Of a stretch of 62,975 nt of DNA, positions 30,460 to 40,234 are shown in pieces. Within the stretch, counting starts at the first letter, position 1. The number at the start of each line of letters is the position of its first letter. Under the pieces are notes generated by a model. That model was given only the letters and a program-made list of their open reading frames with translations, was not told the DNA's origin and searched no databases. The position numbers and the translations under genes were made by a program. Source of the stretch: Clostridia bacterium (lineage in GTDB: Bacteria > Bacillota > Clostridia > Christensenellales > DUVY01); the NCBI GenBank assembly GCA_026001225.1, contig BNZQ01000002.1, forward strand, positions 1 to 62,975. Direction: 5' to 3'.

Positions 30460-32391
30460 TCAATAACCGAACTTATAGTTCAGCCGCCCGCAAGGGGCGC
30501 AATCGCCCGTCGTGTAAAAGCTCAAAGCATCCGTTTCGGAACGCACGTTGTCGCTTACCTTGAACTCAATATCATAATTGCGTTCCGACAATCCCAACGC
30601 GGACAGAGGCACCCGCACGACTAAATCCCTGCCGGCGACAAGTATGTCACCCTCGCCCACTTTCGTGTAGCCGCCGCCTTCCTTTGCCCTACTTACCTCG
30701 GTTTTGCTGCCGGCCACATTGCGGTTGAGTACGTATTGATACCCGCGCCTATCCTTTGCACCCTCTTTGGTCGTGTTTATGTGAATATTCATCCATCTGG
30801 TGTCGCCCGTCGCTCTCGCGGTTATAGCGTCGGCACAGCTCACTTTGAAGTACAGATACTCCGCATCGCGCGCCACGCGCACGTCCGAAATATCGTTGCG
30901 GTTGGAATCGTCCTCGTACTCCATGCCCAAAGCGCCGTCAAACCGCGGTGCAAACCGCTCTATCGCTTCGCCTTTAAAGTCCTCGAAATGCGCCGCTTGA
31001 CCCCACGCCGCATCGCTTGCGTTTGTAATAGAGGGGCTAACCGTCGGATACTTATAGTGTTTTGCCTCCGTCATCTTGTATCCGCGCGTTTCCTTTACGG
31101 ACAATAAGAAGCTGTTGTCCTTGTTGCCGTTTTTATTCGGCTCAATGTCACGGCTGTACTCATCGTTGTATTGATCGACGGTGTAATACTTATTCGCGCC
31201 TATACCATTGCTGAACTTCATTGCAATCCACTCGTTCCATCCGGTCACGGATACGAACTCTATTTGAGCGTCTTTTTCGCGCGCCGTTTTCCATTGCGCT
31301 TGAAAATTGAGATCCTCCGCCCAACGCTCGTGGTTATTGCCGCCTATAAGCTCCCAACCGCGTCCGCGTGTCGCCACGGGATCGGAAAATTTGGTCTCAC
31401 TCGGATGTTGCGCAATGGACACGCTGATTACTCCTTTATCGTTAATGGCCGTCGCTTTCTTGTTGACGTTTTGCGGATACGAGAAGTCTATCCACGGAAA
31501 GCCGTTGTTTTGATTCTTGGTCGAATCATTGGGCCATGTGCGGTACTTAAACTCAAAGGTTTCGTATAAGACGTGGTTAGGATGCGTTGTCTCCGCCAAC
31601 GCTTCTTCCGTTTCCTTCATTATAACCGCCATCGGTTTGCCGTTAGGCTTAAACCAAATGTCGTCCAACGCGGGATTTTTATAATAATTGTTGTAGGACG
31701 ACAATAGGTTGCCTATGTCGGTCGGCATATCGCCCGAGCCTCCGAAATACGTCATAACTTGCGGACAATTCCACCCCGCCGCGCGATACTCCGCAATGAT
31801 CGGAAAGATTATGTCCGTTACCTCTTTGTATACCACCCCATTGGTCGCATCAAAATACAGGAAGTCCAAGCCCATAAAAGTCAGCATTTCCAAATGCTTG
31901 CGGATTACCCACTCGTCCGTACTGTCGTAATACCCGAACAGCGGCTCGCCCCAAAAATGGTACGGTCCGTAAGGAGCGGGAGCGGGTGAGTATGTATAGT
32001 CGCCGTCAAAGCCCAATGCCCGCCCGCCATACTGCGCGAGATTTTTGGATATATCGTAAATCCCCGTCTGTTGCGACCGGTGCTGTCCGAGCCAAAGAAA
32101 GTAAAACATTCCCACATAGCGGTTTTTGTCTTGCTTAATCCCGTCCATTGCCGGACTGTAACGATTAAAATCGTCCAACGCCGTGGTATTCAGCAATGTG
32201 TATTGTTTAGAGGATAACGCACGTAAATCGTCCACGCGCAGCGCCGGATCATAACCGCTGTCATCCGTACCGGGCGGTGGCGCGGGCGGATCCGTCGTGC
32301 CGGACGGCGGCGGCGTTGTAACGCAACCGAAAAGCATCGACATAGCCATTAACACCGCCGCAAAAAACGACGCAAGTTTTCTTTTTTTCAT
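30460..32391 (-). CDS. TIM-barrel glycoside-hydrolase-like lipoprotein with C-terminal carbohydrate-binding domain
   Basis: 643 residues. Signal peptide with lipobox LFGC (Cys about 23) and a Pro/Gly linker. Residues about 80-440 resemble GH99/GH71-type barrels: MFYFLWLGQH, YHFWGEPLFGYYDSTDEW, MGLDFLYFDATNG and FVSVTGWNEWIAMKF. Residues about 460-640 look like a CBM9-like sandwich (FDGALGMEYEDDSN...ISDVRVARDAEYLYFKV). It would sit on the outer face of the membrane and cut or hold a polysaccharide. AAGGAG precedes the start. The exact family needs a profile search. Confidence 0.72.
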   Translation of the reverse strand: MKKRKLASFFAAVLMAMSMLFGCVTTPPPSGTTDPPAPPPGTDDSGYDPALRVDDLRALSSKQYTLLNTTALDDFNRYSPAMDGIKQDKNRYVGMFYFLWLGQHRSQQTGIYDISKNLAQYGGRALGFDGDYTYSPAPAPYGPYHFWGEPLFGYYDSTDEWVIRKHLEMLTFMGLDFLYFDATNGVVYKEVTDIIFPIIAEYRAAGWNCPQVMTYFGGSGDMPTDIGNLLSSYNNYYKNPALDDIWFKPNGKPMAVIMKETEEALAETTHPNHVLYETFEFKYRTWPNDSTKNQNNGFPWIDFSYPQNVNKKATAINDKGVISVSIAQHPSETKFSDPVATRGRGWELIGGNNHERWAEDLNFQAQWKTAREKDAQIEFVSVTGWNEWIAMKFSNGIGANKYYTVDQYNDEYSRDIEPNKNGNKDNSFLLSVKETRGYKMTEAKHYKYPTVSPSITNASDAAWGQAAHFEDFKGEAIERFAPRFDGALGMEYEDDSNRNDISDVRVARDAEYLYFKVSCADAITARATGDTRWMNIHINTTKEGAKDRRGYQYVLNRNVAGSKTEVSRAKEGGGYTKVGEGDILVAGRDLVVRVPLSALGLSERNYDIEFKVSDNVRSETDALSFYTTGDCAPCGRLNYKFGY

Positions 32392-32449
32392 ATTGTCAGC
32401 TCCTTGTATAATAAATTTGGTTAGCTTGGAATGGTTTTTGGGAAGGGGC

Positions 32450-32484
32450 GCGGGGAAAACATTTTATGAAAAAGGTCTCCCCGC
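32450..32484. repeat. Hairpin repeat, degraded copy 3
   Basis: GCGGGGA (32450-32456) pairs with TCCCCGC (32478-32484) around an A/T-rich arm AAACATTTTATGAAAAAGG. The next bases, ACGCTCC, resemble the GCTCCCC tail of the copies at 13584 and 14788. It lies between the surface-protein and lipoprotein genes. Confidence 0.5.
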
Positions 32485-32536
32485 ACGCTCCTTTCAGCTT
32501 CCGTGTTTCGCTTGCCTATCTCACGGCCGCCCGCCT

Positions 32537-35485
32537 TTAAATCCGTTTTTTAGACACAAAACCGATAACGGCAACTCCAAACACCGAGAACAGCCCTATC
32601 AGCGCCGAAGCGGAAGAACCGCAGCCCTTTTTCGGACCCGGGTCTGTTCCCGGGTCTGTTCCCGGGTCTGTTCCCGGGTCTGTTCCCGGGTCTGTTCCCG
32701 GGTCTGTTCCCGGGTCTGTTCCGTTGACGGTTACGGTATATTCTACACGTTGTCCGTTGACCATTACACGCACCGTATATGTGCCGATATGCTCCTCTGT
32801 GAACTCGCCGTTTAACGGACGGGAAACCATATTGACATTCGGCGTAATTGTTTCGGTATAGCCGTCCAAATATTTCAGGCGTACCGTCAGACCGGAAACA
32901 TCAATAATGTCGCCCACGTCATATATAGTTTTTGTCGCGGGAGTCAGTATCGACACGGCGTCCTCGGCGTCACTCATAGAACGAATCCATCCGTTAGGAC
33001 CGGACTTTTCCAAAATTATCGTATCGCGGACAATCGCATTGGGAACGGGTGTATAATGCCCTGTCGCGAGGTATCCGCCCCAGTTGTTAGTCGTGTGATT
33101 GACGAGGAAGAAACCCGCCTCAATTCTAATCGCCTCAACGTCGTCTACGGGAAAATCTACGCTGTTCGAGTGGAACATCATCGTGTTGCCGTAGAAATCG
33201 ACGCTGTACATTATCCATAAGCCGTCGGAACCTTGACCGTTATACGCAGTTCCTTTCGTCATCAGTTCGCCTACGGTGTACCATTGCGCCGTCTCCTCGC
33301 CAAGCAGCTTACCTTTCAGCGAGATTTTATCCTTGGCGTTAGAATCCAAGTCGGTGCGGGTAATCGCAAAGATATCCGAAAGTCCGACCAGCCTAAACGT
33401 CAAAGCCACCATCTTGCTTCCTTGCTGAGTCGAAAAACGGTAACTGCCGGCCTCGTAGGTCACATATTGTTCGGGGTGCGGATCGGAATATGTCACGTTA
33501 AACGTAGCAGTCTTGCCGCCGTAGCTGACGGTAATCGTCTTTTCACCAACGGTGTAAGGGTCATACGCAACGACATTGTCCGCCGTAATAGCCAACGGAC
33601 TTTCTTGATCCGGGCCGCCGCTTCCCGACTGATCCTTGTATATACCCTTTACCGTCAATCCGGCAAGATTCAGTTTTTCCGCCAGGTTATAGCTTATTTT
33701 GGTCGGTTGAGCCGTTATGACGATACTGTCCAACGCATAATCGGTGACCGTAACGTCACATAATTTAACCGTCTTGTCGTTATATGTTACGTCTACGGAC
33801 TGCGTACCGGACGCGGAAAAATCATAGCTTACCATTTCCGACGTAACAGCCACATTGTTTTCCGTGCCTCCGTCCTTATAGGTAACGGCAAGCTTGGCTC
33901 CCTCAAGGGCAAGTTGATCGCCCTTATTGTACGTCGTCTTTGCCGGGGCGGTCGGGGTAATTGCGTTAACGGAACGTACAATGGTGCGGTCGTTTCCGGC
34001 GGTAACGACCGCGAGATAGAGGTCCTTATTAACGCCCTCATCGGTCTTTTTCGTCGTGTTATCCGTATACCAAAAGAAACCGCGCCGCAAGGTTATCGTA
34101 GTTATTTGCAACGCATAAGCATTTGTGCAGCCAAGTATCAACGTGCGTGTCCCGGTACCCGTATTCCAATAGAACACGTTGCCTATCGTGCCGCTTGTTT
34201 CTGTATTGATTTCGGAAATCGTTTTGCCGTTAAACAAAATGCTGTCACCGATAAGCGCAAACCCGTTCGTCGCCTGAAAGGTACTTCCCGTGTGGGTATT
34301 GTCGAAAGCTATCTGAATTTGGGTGGGACCCGGCATGAAAGCGGAACCGTACTTCGGAACAAGCGGATTAGAGATATTATTGTCTTTAAGCGTAATATCG
34401 TAAGTTTTTGTTCCGAGCGTACCGTAGCCAACGGTAATCTGTTGCGAAATACCGGTATAGTTGCCGGGCGGAACGGCATGCGAATTAAAACCGGTAACCG
34501 TTACGAGGCTTGCAACCCTCGGATCGGATGCAAGAAAGTCCATCGCCCCTCCCCCGTTTTCCGTGTAGGTAAGCGTGAGCGTAATATCGCCGGGCGTCAG
34601 CCGGTCTCCCGCATAGTAAACAATTTTCGTCGCGGATGTTTTTATCGCAAACGACGTAAATTCGGGCAACGGCGCATCCGCTACATTTGCTTCACACAGC
34701 GTAACGGTCTTGCCGCCGTATGTAACGGTGACGGTCTTGGCGCCGAGCGTTGTAAAATCATAACCGAGCATAGCGGACGTGACGGCGATGTCGGTTGCCG
34801 TGCCGCCGTCGAGATAAACCGCGTCGATCTTTGCGCCCGTCGGGTCAAAGGTATCAAAAACCTCATAATTCGTTTTGATGGGCAACGCCGCGACGGTGAC
34901 GGTCGAAGCCGGGCGGTAAGATATGCCGTCTGCCGCAACTCCGATGAAAACGTCGGATATAAGCGTCGTGTGTGCAAGCGCGTTCGCGCTATTGCCCGAA
35001 GTGTAAATTGTGAAACCGGTTTTTAACGTAATCAACGAAACGGAGCGGCGTTGTGCGTCGTTACCAAAATCAAAAATAATTGCAAATCCGCCCGCGCCGC
35101 CGCCCGAACCTTGAAATATATGAGTAGCGACAAGCCCTATACTCGGAAGAGTATTGTCCGCATTCAGCTGGGTTCTGTTTTTATCGGCATAGACAATATC
35201 GTTATAAGTTCCGCTGAAAAGTATCTTATCCGTAAATTCCGTAAAATCCGAAAGAGTACTATAGTCCGGTGACGCAAGTCCCTCCGGCAAACCGATTCCG
35301 ATTTGAATCCGTTGCGCAGCTTCAGTCGAAAAACTTTGATTGCCGTAGAATTTGTCTAACGGAATGCTGCTGGCCGCACTCGCCCTTTTCGGGGCAAACA
35401 GCGCGATTGCCGAGATTGCCGACAAAGCCAATACGATCGCGCATAAAACGGCAAATCCTCTCTTTTTGTTCAAACCTTTTTCCAT
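32537..35485 (-). CDS. Large Ig-repeat surface protein with Gly-Cys anchor tail
   Basis: 982 residues from the ATG at 35485, chosen for AAGGAGA about nine bases upstream. A signal peptide (FAVLCAIVLALSAISAIALF) ends near ASAASS. At least four bacterial Ig-like units follow, each with a TKTTYNKGDQL-like start and VTYGGKTVTLCEANV-like end, separated by beta domains. The C-terminus is seven GTDP repeats, then PKKGCGSSAS, a hydrophobic helix and KKRI. No LPXTG is present. It is probably anchored at the cell surface and binds the glycan used by this cluster. Confidence 0.8.
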   Translation of the reverse strand: MEKGLNKKRGFAVLCAIVLALSAISAIALFAPKRASAASSIPLDKFYGNQSFSTEAAQRIQIGIGLPEGLASPDYSTLSDFTEFTDKILFSGTYNDIVYADKNRTQLNADNTLPSIGLVATHIFQGSGGGAGGFAIIFDFGNDAQRRSVSLITLKTGFTIYTSGNSANALAHTTLISDVFIGVAADGISYRPASTVTVAALPIKTNYEVFDTFDPTGAKIDAVYLDGGTATDIAVTSAMLGYDFTTLGAKTVTVTYGGKTVTLCEANVADAPLPEFTSFAIKTSATKIVYYAGDRLTPGDITLTLTYTENGGGAMDFLASDPRVASLVTVTGFNSHAVPPGNYTGISQQITVGYGTLGTKTYDITLKDNNISNPLVPKYGSAFMPGPTQIQIAFDNTHTGSTFQATNGFALIGDSILFNGKTISEINTETSGTIGNVFYWNTGTGTRTLILGCTNAYALQITTITLRRGFFWYTDNTTKKTDEGVNKDLYLAVVTAGNDRTIVRSVNAITPTAPAKTTYNKGDQLALEGAKLAVTYKDGGTENNVAVTSEMVSYDFSASGTQSVDVTYNDKTVKLCDVTVTDYALDSIVITAQPTKISYNLAEKLNLAGLTVKGIYKDQSGSGGPDQESPLAITADNVVAYDPYTVGEKTITVSYGGKTATFNVTYSDPHPEQYVTYEAGSYRFSTQQGSKMVALTFRLVGLSDIFAITRTDLDSNAKDKISLKGKLLGEETAQWYTVGELMTKGTAYNGQGSDGLWIMYSVDFYGNTMMFHSNSVDFPVDDVEAIRIEAGFFLVNHTTNNWGGYLATGHYTPVPNAIVRDTIILEKSGPNGWIRSMSDAEDAVSILTPATKTIYDVGDIIDVSGLTVRLKYLDGYTETITPNVNMVSRPLNGEFTEEHIGTYTVRVMVNGQRVEYTVTVNGTDPGTDPGTDPGTDPGTDPGTDPGTDPGPKKGCGSSASALIGLFSVFGVAVIGFVSKKRI
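32638..32722. repeat. Seven-copy 12-bp tandem repeat (GTDP linker)
   Basis: The unit CCCGGGTCTGTT is repeated seven times with almost no change, encoding GTDP on the minus strand. Copy number is likely to vary by slippage, changing the distance between the anchor and the Ig domains. Confidence 0.9.
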
Positions 35486-35619
35486 GTTTCTGATCTCCTT
35501 TTTTATTTTTGTTTTTTGTTTTTTCGTCATCGTTTTCACACAAGCTTCAACGCGAGCCTTTGCGGTCACCCACTGTCCGGTTTTCTCATCGCCTCGTTCC
35601 TCCTAAATTCGTTGTGCAG

Positions 35620-36498
35620 TTAACCTTTGATAGCCCCTACCATTACGCCGTCAACCAACTTTCGTTGATACAATAAGAACAAAACTGCGGGCGGAATACT
35701 CATGAACACACCCGCCGCCATGCGCACGTTGGCAAGCGCACTGCTGACGTTGACGCTGATGGTGTCTATATAGATTTTGAGCGCGAGCGTATAGCTGGCG
35801 GGGTTTGTCTTTAAGTAAATCAACGGGCCGTAAAAGTCCGACCACAGACCGCCGAATACGCTCACCATGATAAACAGGACAACGGGTATACAAAGCGGCA
35901 TCGTTATGCGGGCATATCGGGTGAGTACGCCCGCCCCGTCGATTCGCGCGGCGTTTTCCAACTCGTTGGGAATACCGCGCATAAACTGCATCAACAAAAA
36001 GATATACAATGCACCGCCACCCAAAAATGAAGGCAAGGTAAACGGCAGCAGAGTTCCCAGCCAACCTAATTTAGAGAAAAATACGAACAGCGGAATTTGC
36101 AGAAGCGCGCCGGGTATCATCATCGTCGCCAACACCAAAGAAAACACGAAATTGGAACCCGGGTATTTGATTTTGGTAAAGCCGTAAGCACAAAGAGACG
36201 CCGATAACGGCACCGCGATCAAATTGACGGCGACGATAATAAGCGTGTTCAACATATACTTGAAATAATGACTGTCAACGAAAATATTTTTATACGCTTC
36301 CAACGACGGCTTGGCGGGAAAGAAGTTGACCGGAACTTGGGAATAGTCCGCCACCGTCATCAAGCTTCGCGACACCATAAACACATACGGAAAAATCAAA
36401 AATACCGCAACCGCCGTGAGTGTAAGGTACAACACCGCCGTTATCAAACGATTTTTTGCAGATATGTGTTTTTTGTTGTATTTTATCGCCGTATCCAT
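35620..36498 (-). CDS. ABC sugar-transporter permease (MalG type)
   Basis: 292 residues from the ATG at 36498. Six predicted membrane segments and the EAA loop ENAARIDGAGVL that contacts the ATPase. The start lies 2 bp after the partner permease. It pairs with the MalF-type permease and solute-binding lipoprotein to import an oligosaccharide. No ATPase gene is present here; such systems share a common ATPase (MsmX type) from elsewhere in the chromosome. Confidence 0.92.
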   Translation of the reverse strand: MDTAIKYNKKHISAKNRLITAVLYLTLTAVAVFLIFPYVFMVSRSLMTVADYSQVPVNFFPAKPSLEAYKNIFVDSHYFKYMLNTLIIVAVNLIAVPLSASLCAYGFTKIKYPGSNFVFSLVLATMMIPGALLQIPLFVFFSKLGWLGTLLPFTLPSFLGGGALYIFLLMQFMRGIPNELENAARIDGAGVLTRYARITMPLCIPVVLFIMVSVFGGLWSDFYGPLIYLKTNPASYTLALKIYIDTISVNVSSALANVRMAAGVFMSIPPAVLFLLYQRKLVDGVMVGAIKG

Positions 36499-36499
36499 A

Positions 36500-37420
36500 T
36501 TAGTTATTCTCCGCATACTGCACCCATTTGTTGGATTTAAACAGTACAAAGGTCAACAATCCGATAATGATAAACAATATCCAACCGAACGCGCTCGCAT
36601 AACCCATGCGCCCGCCGCGCCCGAAAGCGTCGTTATAAATCTTTACGACTATGAAGTACAGCGAGTTACTCTCGCCCTTTCCCGCGCTTCCCGCGCCGCC
36701 GCCCATAATGACCATTGTGGACATAGTTTGCAGGCTACCTATAACGGCGGTGACAAGGTTAAAGAAAATCATAGGCGTGGACATGGGAAGCGTGATGTAC
36801 CGCAAACGATGCCAAGCGTTCGCGCCGTCCAGCTTTGCCGATTCGTAAAGCTCGACGGGAATATTCTTGAACGCCGATAACCAAATGACCATACTTCCTC
36901 CCACACCCCAAACAGTCGTAAAGATCAATGTGGGCATAGAACTTGAAGCGACCTCAAAGAATCGGCTGTGCAAGCCGAATACACCGATTATTTGATTCAT
37001 TACGCCGTAGTCCGAATTGAATATGTCGCGCCATAATACGCCGGCCGCGACCGCGGGAATGACAACGGGTAGGTAAAACAAGGCACGGAATATGTTGATA
37101 CCTTTCAGCTTGTTGTTTACGAGCAACGCCGTCAAATATCCCAAGACCAATCCGAGCGGCACGGTAATTACAGCATACAAAAAGGTGTTTCCAAAGACTA
37201 CCAAGGTTTCCTTGTCGTGGGTAAAGATATTGACAAAGTTTTTAAACCCTACGAAATCCATTTTGGAGAACCCGTTATAGTCAAAAAAGCTGTAATAAAG
37301 ACTTTGCGCGGCTTGATAGTAGGTAAACACCGCGATACCGATAATAACGGGCAAGGTGAATAATACGCCTTGCAAATTCTCTATCGACTTTCTTTTACTG
37401 ATCCTTGTTTTCTTTTTCAT
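36500..37420 (-). CDS. ABC sugar-transporter permease (MalF type)
   Basis: 306 residues, six membrane segments, EAA loop ESAKLDGANAWHR. A cytoplasmic basic N-terminus (MKKKTRISKRK) precedes the first segment. It lies 7 bp after the solute-binding protein gene and 2 bp before the MalG-type gene, one operon. Confidence 0.92.
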   Translation of the reverse strand: MKKKTRISKRKSIENLQGVLFTLPVIIGIAVFTYYQAAQSLYYSFFDYNGFSKMDFVGFKNFVNIFTHDKETLVVFGNTFLYAVITVPLGLVLGYLTALLVNNKLKGINIFRALFYLPVVIPAVAAGVLWRDIFNSDYGVMNQIIGVFGLHSRFFEVASSSMPTLIFTTVWGVGGSMVIWLSAFKNIPVELYESAKLDGANAWHRLRYITLPMSTPMIFFNLVTAVIGSLQTMSTMVIMGGGAGSAGKGESNSLYFIVVKIYNDAFGRGGRMGYASAFGWILFIIIGLLTFVLFKSNKWVQYAENN

Positions 37421-37427
37421 AGTCGTT

Positions 37428-38894
37428 TTACGCCGCGAATGCCCAGTATTCCAAATTGTCCTTGCAGTCGCTGATCACGCTGTTGAGTTTGCTATTCGCC
37501 GCCGTCGAGCCGATCAGCGCGGGCGAATTGAGATATCCGCCGATCATGCTTGACACCTCAAAAATCAAATCGTTGGCGAAAGCGGGACGTTTTAAAACGA
37601 ATTCGGTCGGGCATACATAGTTGTGTCCCGGTTGCGAAGCCCATGTATACGCGGCGAGGTTGAACTTCTCCATGCCCTCGCCCCACTTTACGCCATCCGC
37701 AAAGGGATCGGCCATGTCCTTGCGCATGGGCGGATAGTTCGCGCCCGACTGCGATATATTGTTTTGACCGTCCTTTGAAAGCATATATTTTAAAAACTGC
37801 CACGCATAATCGCGCTTTGTAGCGTCAATCGTAGAGGCGATACTATATCCCGCAACGCCCGCCCCAACCTTTGGATTCGCGCCGATCAACGGGAAAGTCA
37901 CCACGTCGAATATGTCGTCAATCGCGTATGTGCCGTTGGCAATCTGCGTTTTGTACACTTCCTTTAAAATGTCGGCCGTCAACGAAGCCGCGCGGGAGTG
38001 CAACAAGAACACGCCTTGTCCGCCGTCAAAGTTGGCCTGCGAGGAGGCGTTGAAGCTGGCGACGTATTTCTTTTCCACAAGGTTTTTCATCATGTTGAGC
38101 GCACTTCTCGTTGCCGCGCTGTCGATCAAGGATTCGTCCTCACCGAAATACTGTACGCCCCAAGAGGACAATATCGCGTTAAAATTGGCTTCCCAATTCA
38201 AATAGCCGTCGGCAAGATACAGATTCCCTCTGCCCGTGTTGTCAAAATGCTCGCGCAATTCAGCGCACACCTCTAAAAAGTCGTCCCACGTCCAACCGTT
38301 TTTGACCTTTGTGGTTGCGGGATTGAGGTCAATTCCCGCTTCGATCATTTTCAGCTTGTTGAACGATATGACTACTTGATCGGCCGCGCGGGGAGCCATC
38401 CATTGTCCGCCGTTCCAATTCTTTTGCCCCAAACGCCAAAAATTCTCATAATAATCATTCGCGTTAAAGGTGCCGTTTGCGGTATCCGCTTTGATATAAG
38501 GGCTGAGATCCAATAACGTACCCGCCGCACCCAACGTCAGCATGGTGAGCGATTCGTTTAGGAAAATATCCGGCATGATATTGGCGTTATAGTACCCCAT
38601 AATCGATTCGTAAATATTGCCCGACAGCGGCGTAATCTTAAAGGTAATATTCGGGAACTCTTTATTAAAGCCGCTCGCCAACCCTTCTACGATTTTCCTT
38701 TCCTTGCCGTCGGTCGAAGTCATAATGCTCAACTCTAATGCCGCATTTTTGTCCAGGTCTTCGGAGTCGCGTACCTCGTATTCGTCGCCGGGATTCGGAG
38801 CCGGCGGCTCAACGCGACAACCGGAAAGCAACGGAAGCATAAGCAACAAAGCCGCCATCAGAACGATCCCAAGACTCTTGATTCTCATTTTCAT
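37428..38894 (-). CDS. Solute-binding lipoprotein of the ABC importer
   Basis: 488 residues from the ATG at 38894 (GGAGGG six bases upstream). Signal peptide with lipobox LLSGC. The body is a family-1 type sugar-binding protein: ELSIMTSTDGKERKIVEGLA, IMPDIFLNESLTML, GVAGYSIASTID. First gene of the importer operon, preceded by a LacI-type operator. It should capture the oligosaccharide released by the surface enzymes. Confidence 0.9.
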   Translation of the reverse strand: MKMRIKSLGIVLMAALLLMLPLLSGCRVEPPAPNPGDEYEVRDSEDLDKNAALELSIMTSTDGKERKIVEGLASGFNKEFPNITFKITPLSGNIYESIMGYYNANIMPDIFLNESLTMLTLGAAGTLLDLSPYIKADTANGTFNANDYYENFWRLGQKNWNGGQWMAPRAADQVVISFNKLKMIEAGIDLNPATTKVKNGWTWDDFLEVCAELREHFDNTGRGNLYLADGYLNWEANFNAILSSWGVQYFGEDESLIDSAATRSALNMMKNLVEKKYVASFNASSQANFDGGQGVFLLHSRAASLTADILKEVYKTQIANGTYAIDDIFDVVTFPLIGANPKVGAGVAGYSIASTIDATKRDYAWQFLKYMLSKDGQNNISQSGANYPPMRKDMADPFADGVKWGEGMEKFNLAAYTWASQPGHNYVCPTEFVLKRPAFANDLIFEVSSMIGGYLNSPALIGSTAANSKLNSVISDCKDNLEYWAFAA

Positions 38895-38985
38895 TTTTAG
38901 TCCCTCCAATGTATTTTTTGTATTTTTGTTTTTTTATATTTCAAGGCTTTCACCTTGTTCTTTTCGGTTCTATTTATAGTTTTTG

Positions 38986-39005
38986 AAATTTACTCGGGTA
39001 AATTT
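38986..39005. promoter_or_regulatory. LacI operator A, importer operon
   Basis: AAATTTACTCGGGTAAATTT, palindromic except the central four bases. It lies between lacI and the importer operon, 92 bp upstream of the solute-binding protein ATG, near a possible minus-strand TATAAA. It matches sites B (40103) and C (45215). Confidence 0.85.
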
Positions 39006-39043
39006 TTAACTAAAAAATACCGGATAAATTTCGAGCCAAACTA

Positions 39044-40048
39044 TCAGCTTCTGCATTTTGTCAGCGATTCTCGAAATATCGGTTCTACCGTAGCGTGTAA
39101 TTCCACTCCTACGCCGTTCCGTTTGCCCTCAATAAGCTCTATCACCGACCGCGCTATTTCCGCGCCGAATCCCTGTTTGTCGTAAGCCATCGTTGTCAGC
39201 GACGGCGTTAATCGCTTTGAAATATTAAGGTCGTCGCAACCGATCACCGAAATATCGCGCGGTACGTTGAGTCCTTTTTCAGCGACTACCCGTATAACGC
39301 CGATCGCCGCCAAATCGTTCGTCGCAAATATCGCCGTTATGTCGGGCCGTCTTTCAAGCAATTCTTTTGCCAACCGATAACCTGTATCCTCGCTGAAACC
39401 GTACAATTCCTCGCTGTTGATTATAAGGTCGGCGTCCTCGCAAAAGCCCATTGCCCGTCGGTTCTGTAAAAAACATATCCCTCTCTCGTCGCAACTAAAG
39501 CTCTCTTTGTGTGAGGTAGATACATATCCGACTTTGGTGTGCCCGAGGCTTGCCGTCCGCTCCATAAGTTGCAACATCGCGGCCGTAAAATGTTTGAAGG
39601 TTCCCGCCCCGAAATCCGCCCCGAAATCCACAAGCACCGTATTCGTATTCTTGCAATTTTCAATAAACGTGGACGGATACATACACGTCGTCATATTGAC
39701 CAAAGCGTCTAACTGCCGACTTTCGACAAAGCTCAACTTCGTTCCCGTATTGCCGCTCAAAATGAAAACCGACACTGAATATTTCTTCTTGCCCGCATAT
39801 TTTTCTATACCGCTTACAATCTCTAAATGATACGGATTTGTACACTCGTCGATTAGTACGCCTATGTTCATGCTACGTCCCAAGGATAAGCATTGCGCTC
39901 TGTAATTCGGCGTATACCTTAACTGACGCGCCGCCTCGTATACCTTGTCGATCTTGCTCGGAGCAACGATGTTTTTTCTCGCAAAAACATTGGATACCGT
40001 CGCCACGGAAACACCGGCAAGTTTTGCTACGTCCGTCCTGTTTGCCAT
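39044..40048 (-). CDS. LacI-family repressor
   Basis: 334 residues. The DNA-binding N-terminus NRTDVAKLAGVSVATVSNVF is textbook LacI, and the rest is a periplasmic-binding-like sensor (MNIGVLIDECTNPYHLEIVSGIEKY, ATNDLAAIGVIRV, ISVIGCDDLNIS). AAAGGAGG lies 13 bases upstream. Its promoter carries operator B, so it should repress itself as well as the importer and glycosidase operons, until a sugar, probably a rhamnose-containing product, releases it. Confidence 0.93.
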   Translation of the reverse strand: MANRTDVAKLAGVSVATVSNVFARKNIVAPSKIDKVYEAARQLRYTPNYRAQCLSLGRSMNIGVLIDECTNPYHLEIVSGIEKYAGKKKYSVSVFILSGNTGTKLSFVESRQLDALVNMTTCMYPSTFIENCKNTNTVLVDFGADFGAGTFKHFTAAMLQLMERTASLGHTKVGYVSTSHKESFSCDERGICFLQNRRAMGFCEDADLIINSEELYGFSEDTGYRLAKELLERRPDITAIFATNDLAAIGVIRVVAEKGLNVPRDISVIGCDDLNISKRLTPSLTTMAYDKQGFGAEIARSVIELIEGKRNGVGVELHATVEPIFRESLTKCRS

Positions 40049-40102
40049 CTGTTATGTTAAACCTCCTTTTTCCACCGGCTGCAAGTTTCGCCTTTAATTG
40101 TG

Positions 40103-40162
40103 AAATTTACCCAAGTAAATTTATTGTTGTTTAATTATAACACATATTATTGTATCTGTCAA
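40103..40162 (-). promoter_or_regulatory. lacI promoter with operator B
   Basis: Minus strand TTGACA (40157-40162), 17-bp spacer, TATAAT (40134-40139), both perfect. The operator AAATTTACCCAAGTAAATTT (40103-40122) begins 11 bases after the -10 box, at the transcription start, the standard position for repression. Confidence 0.9.
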
Positions 40163-40234
40163 TACCTTTAAAAAAATTTTTTTAGGGCTTCATTCGGGAT
40201 TTTATCCGATGGAAATTTTGTGTTTTTTATTGAT

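Noticed and set aside
32638..32722. CRISPR-like repeats
   Set aside because: The 12-bp units have no spacers and encode a GTDP protein linker.
33914..35026. 370-codon plus-strand gene
   Set aside because: It is antisense to the Ig-repeat surface protein, Arg/Gly-rich, with no ribosome site.
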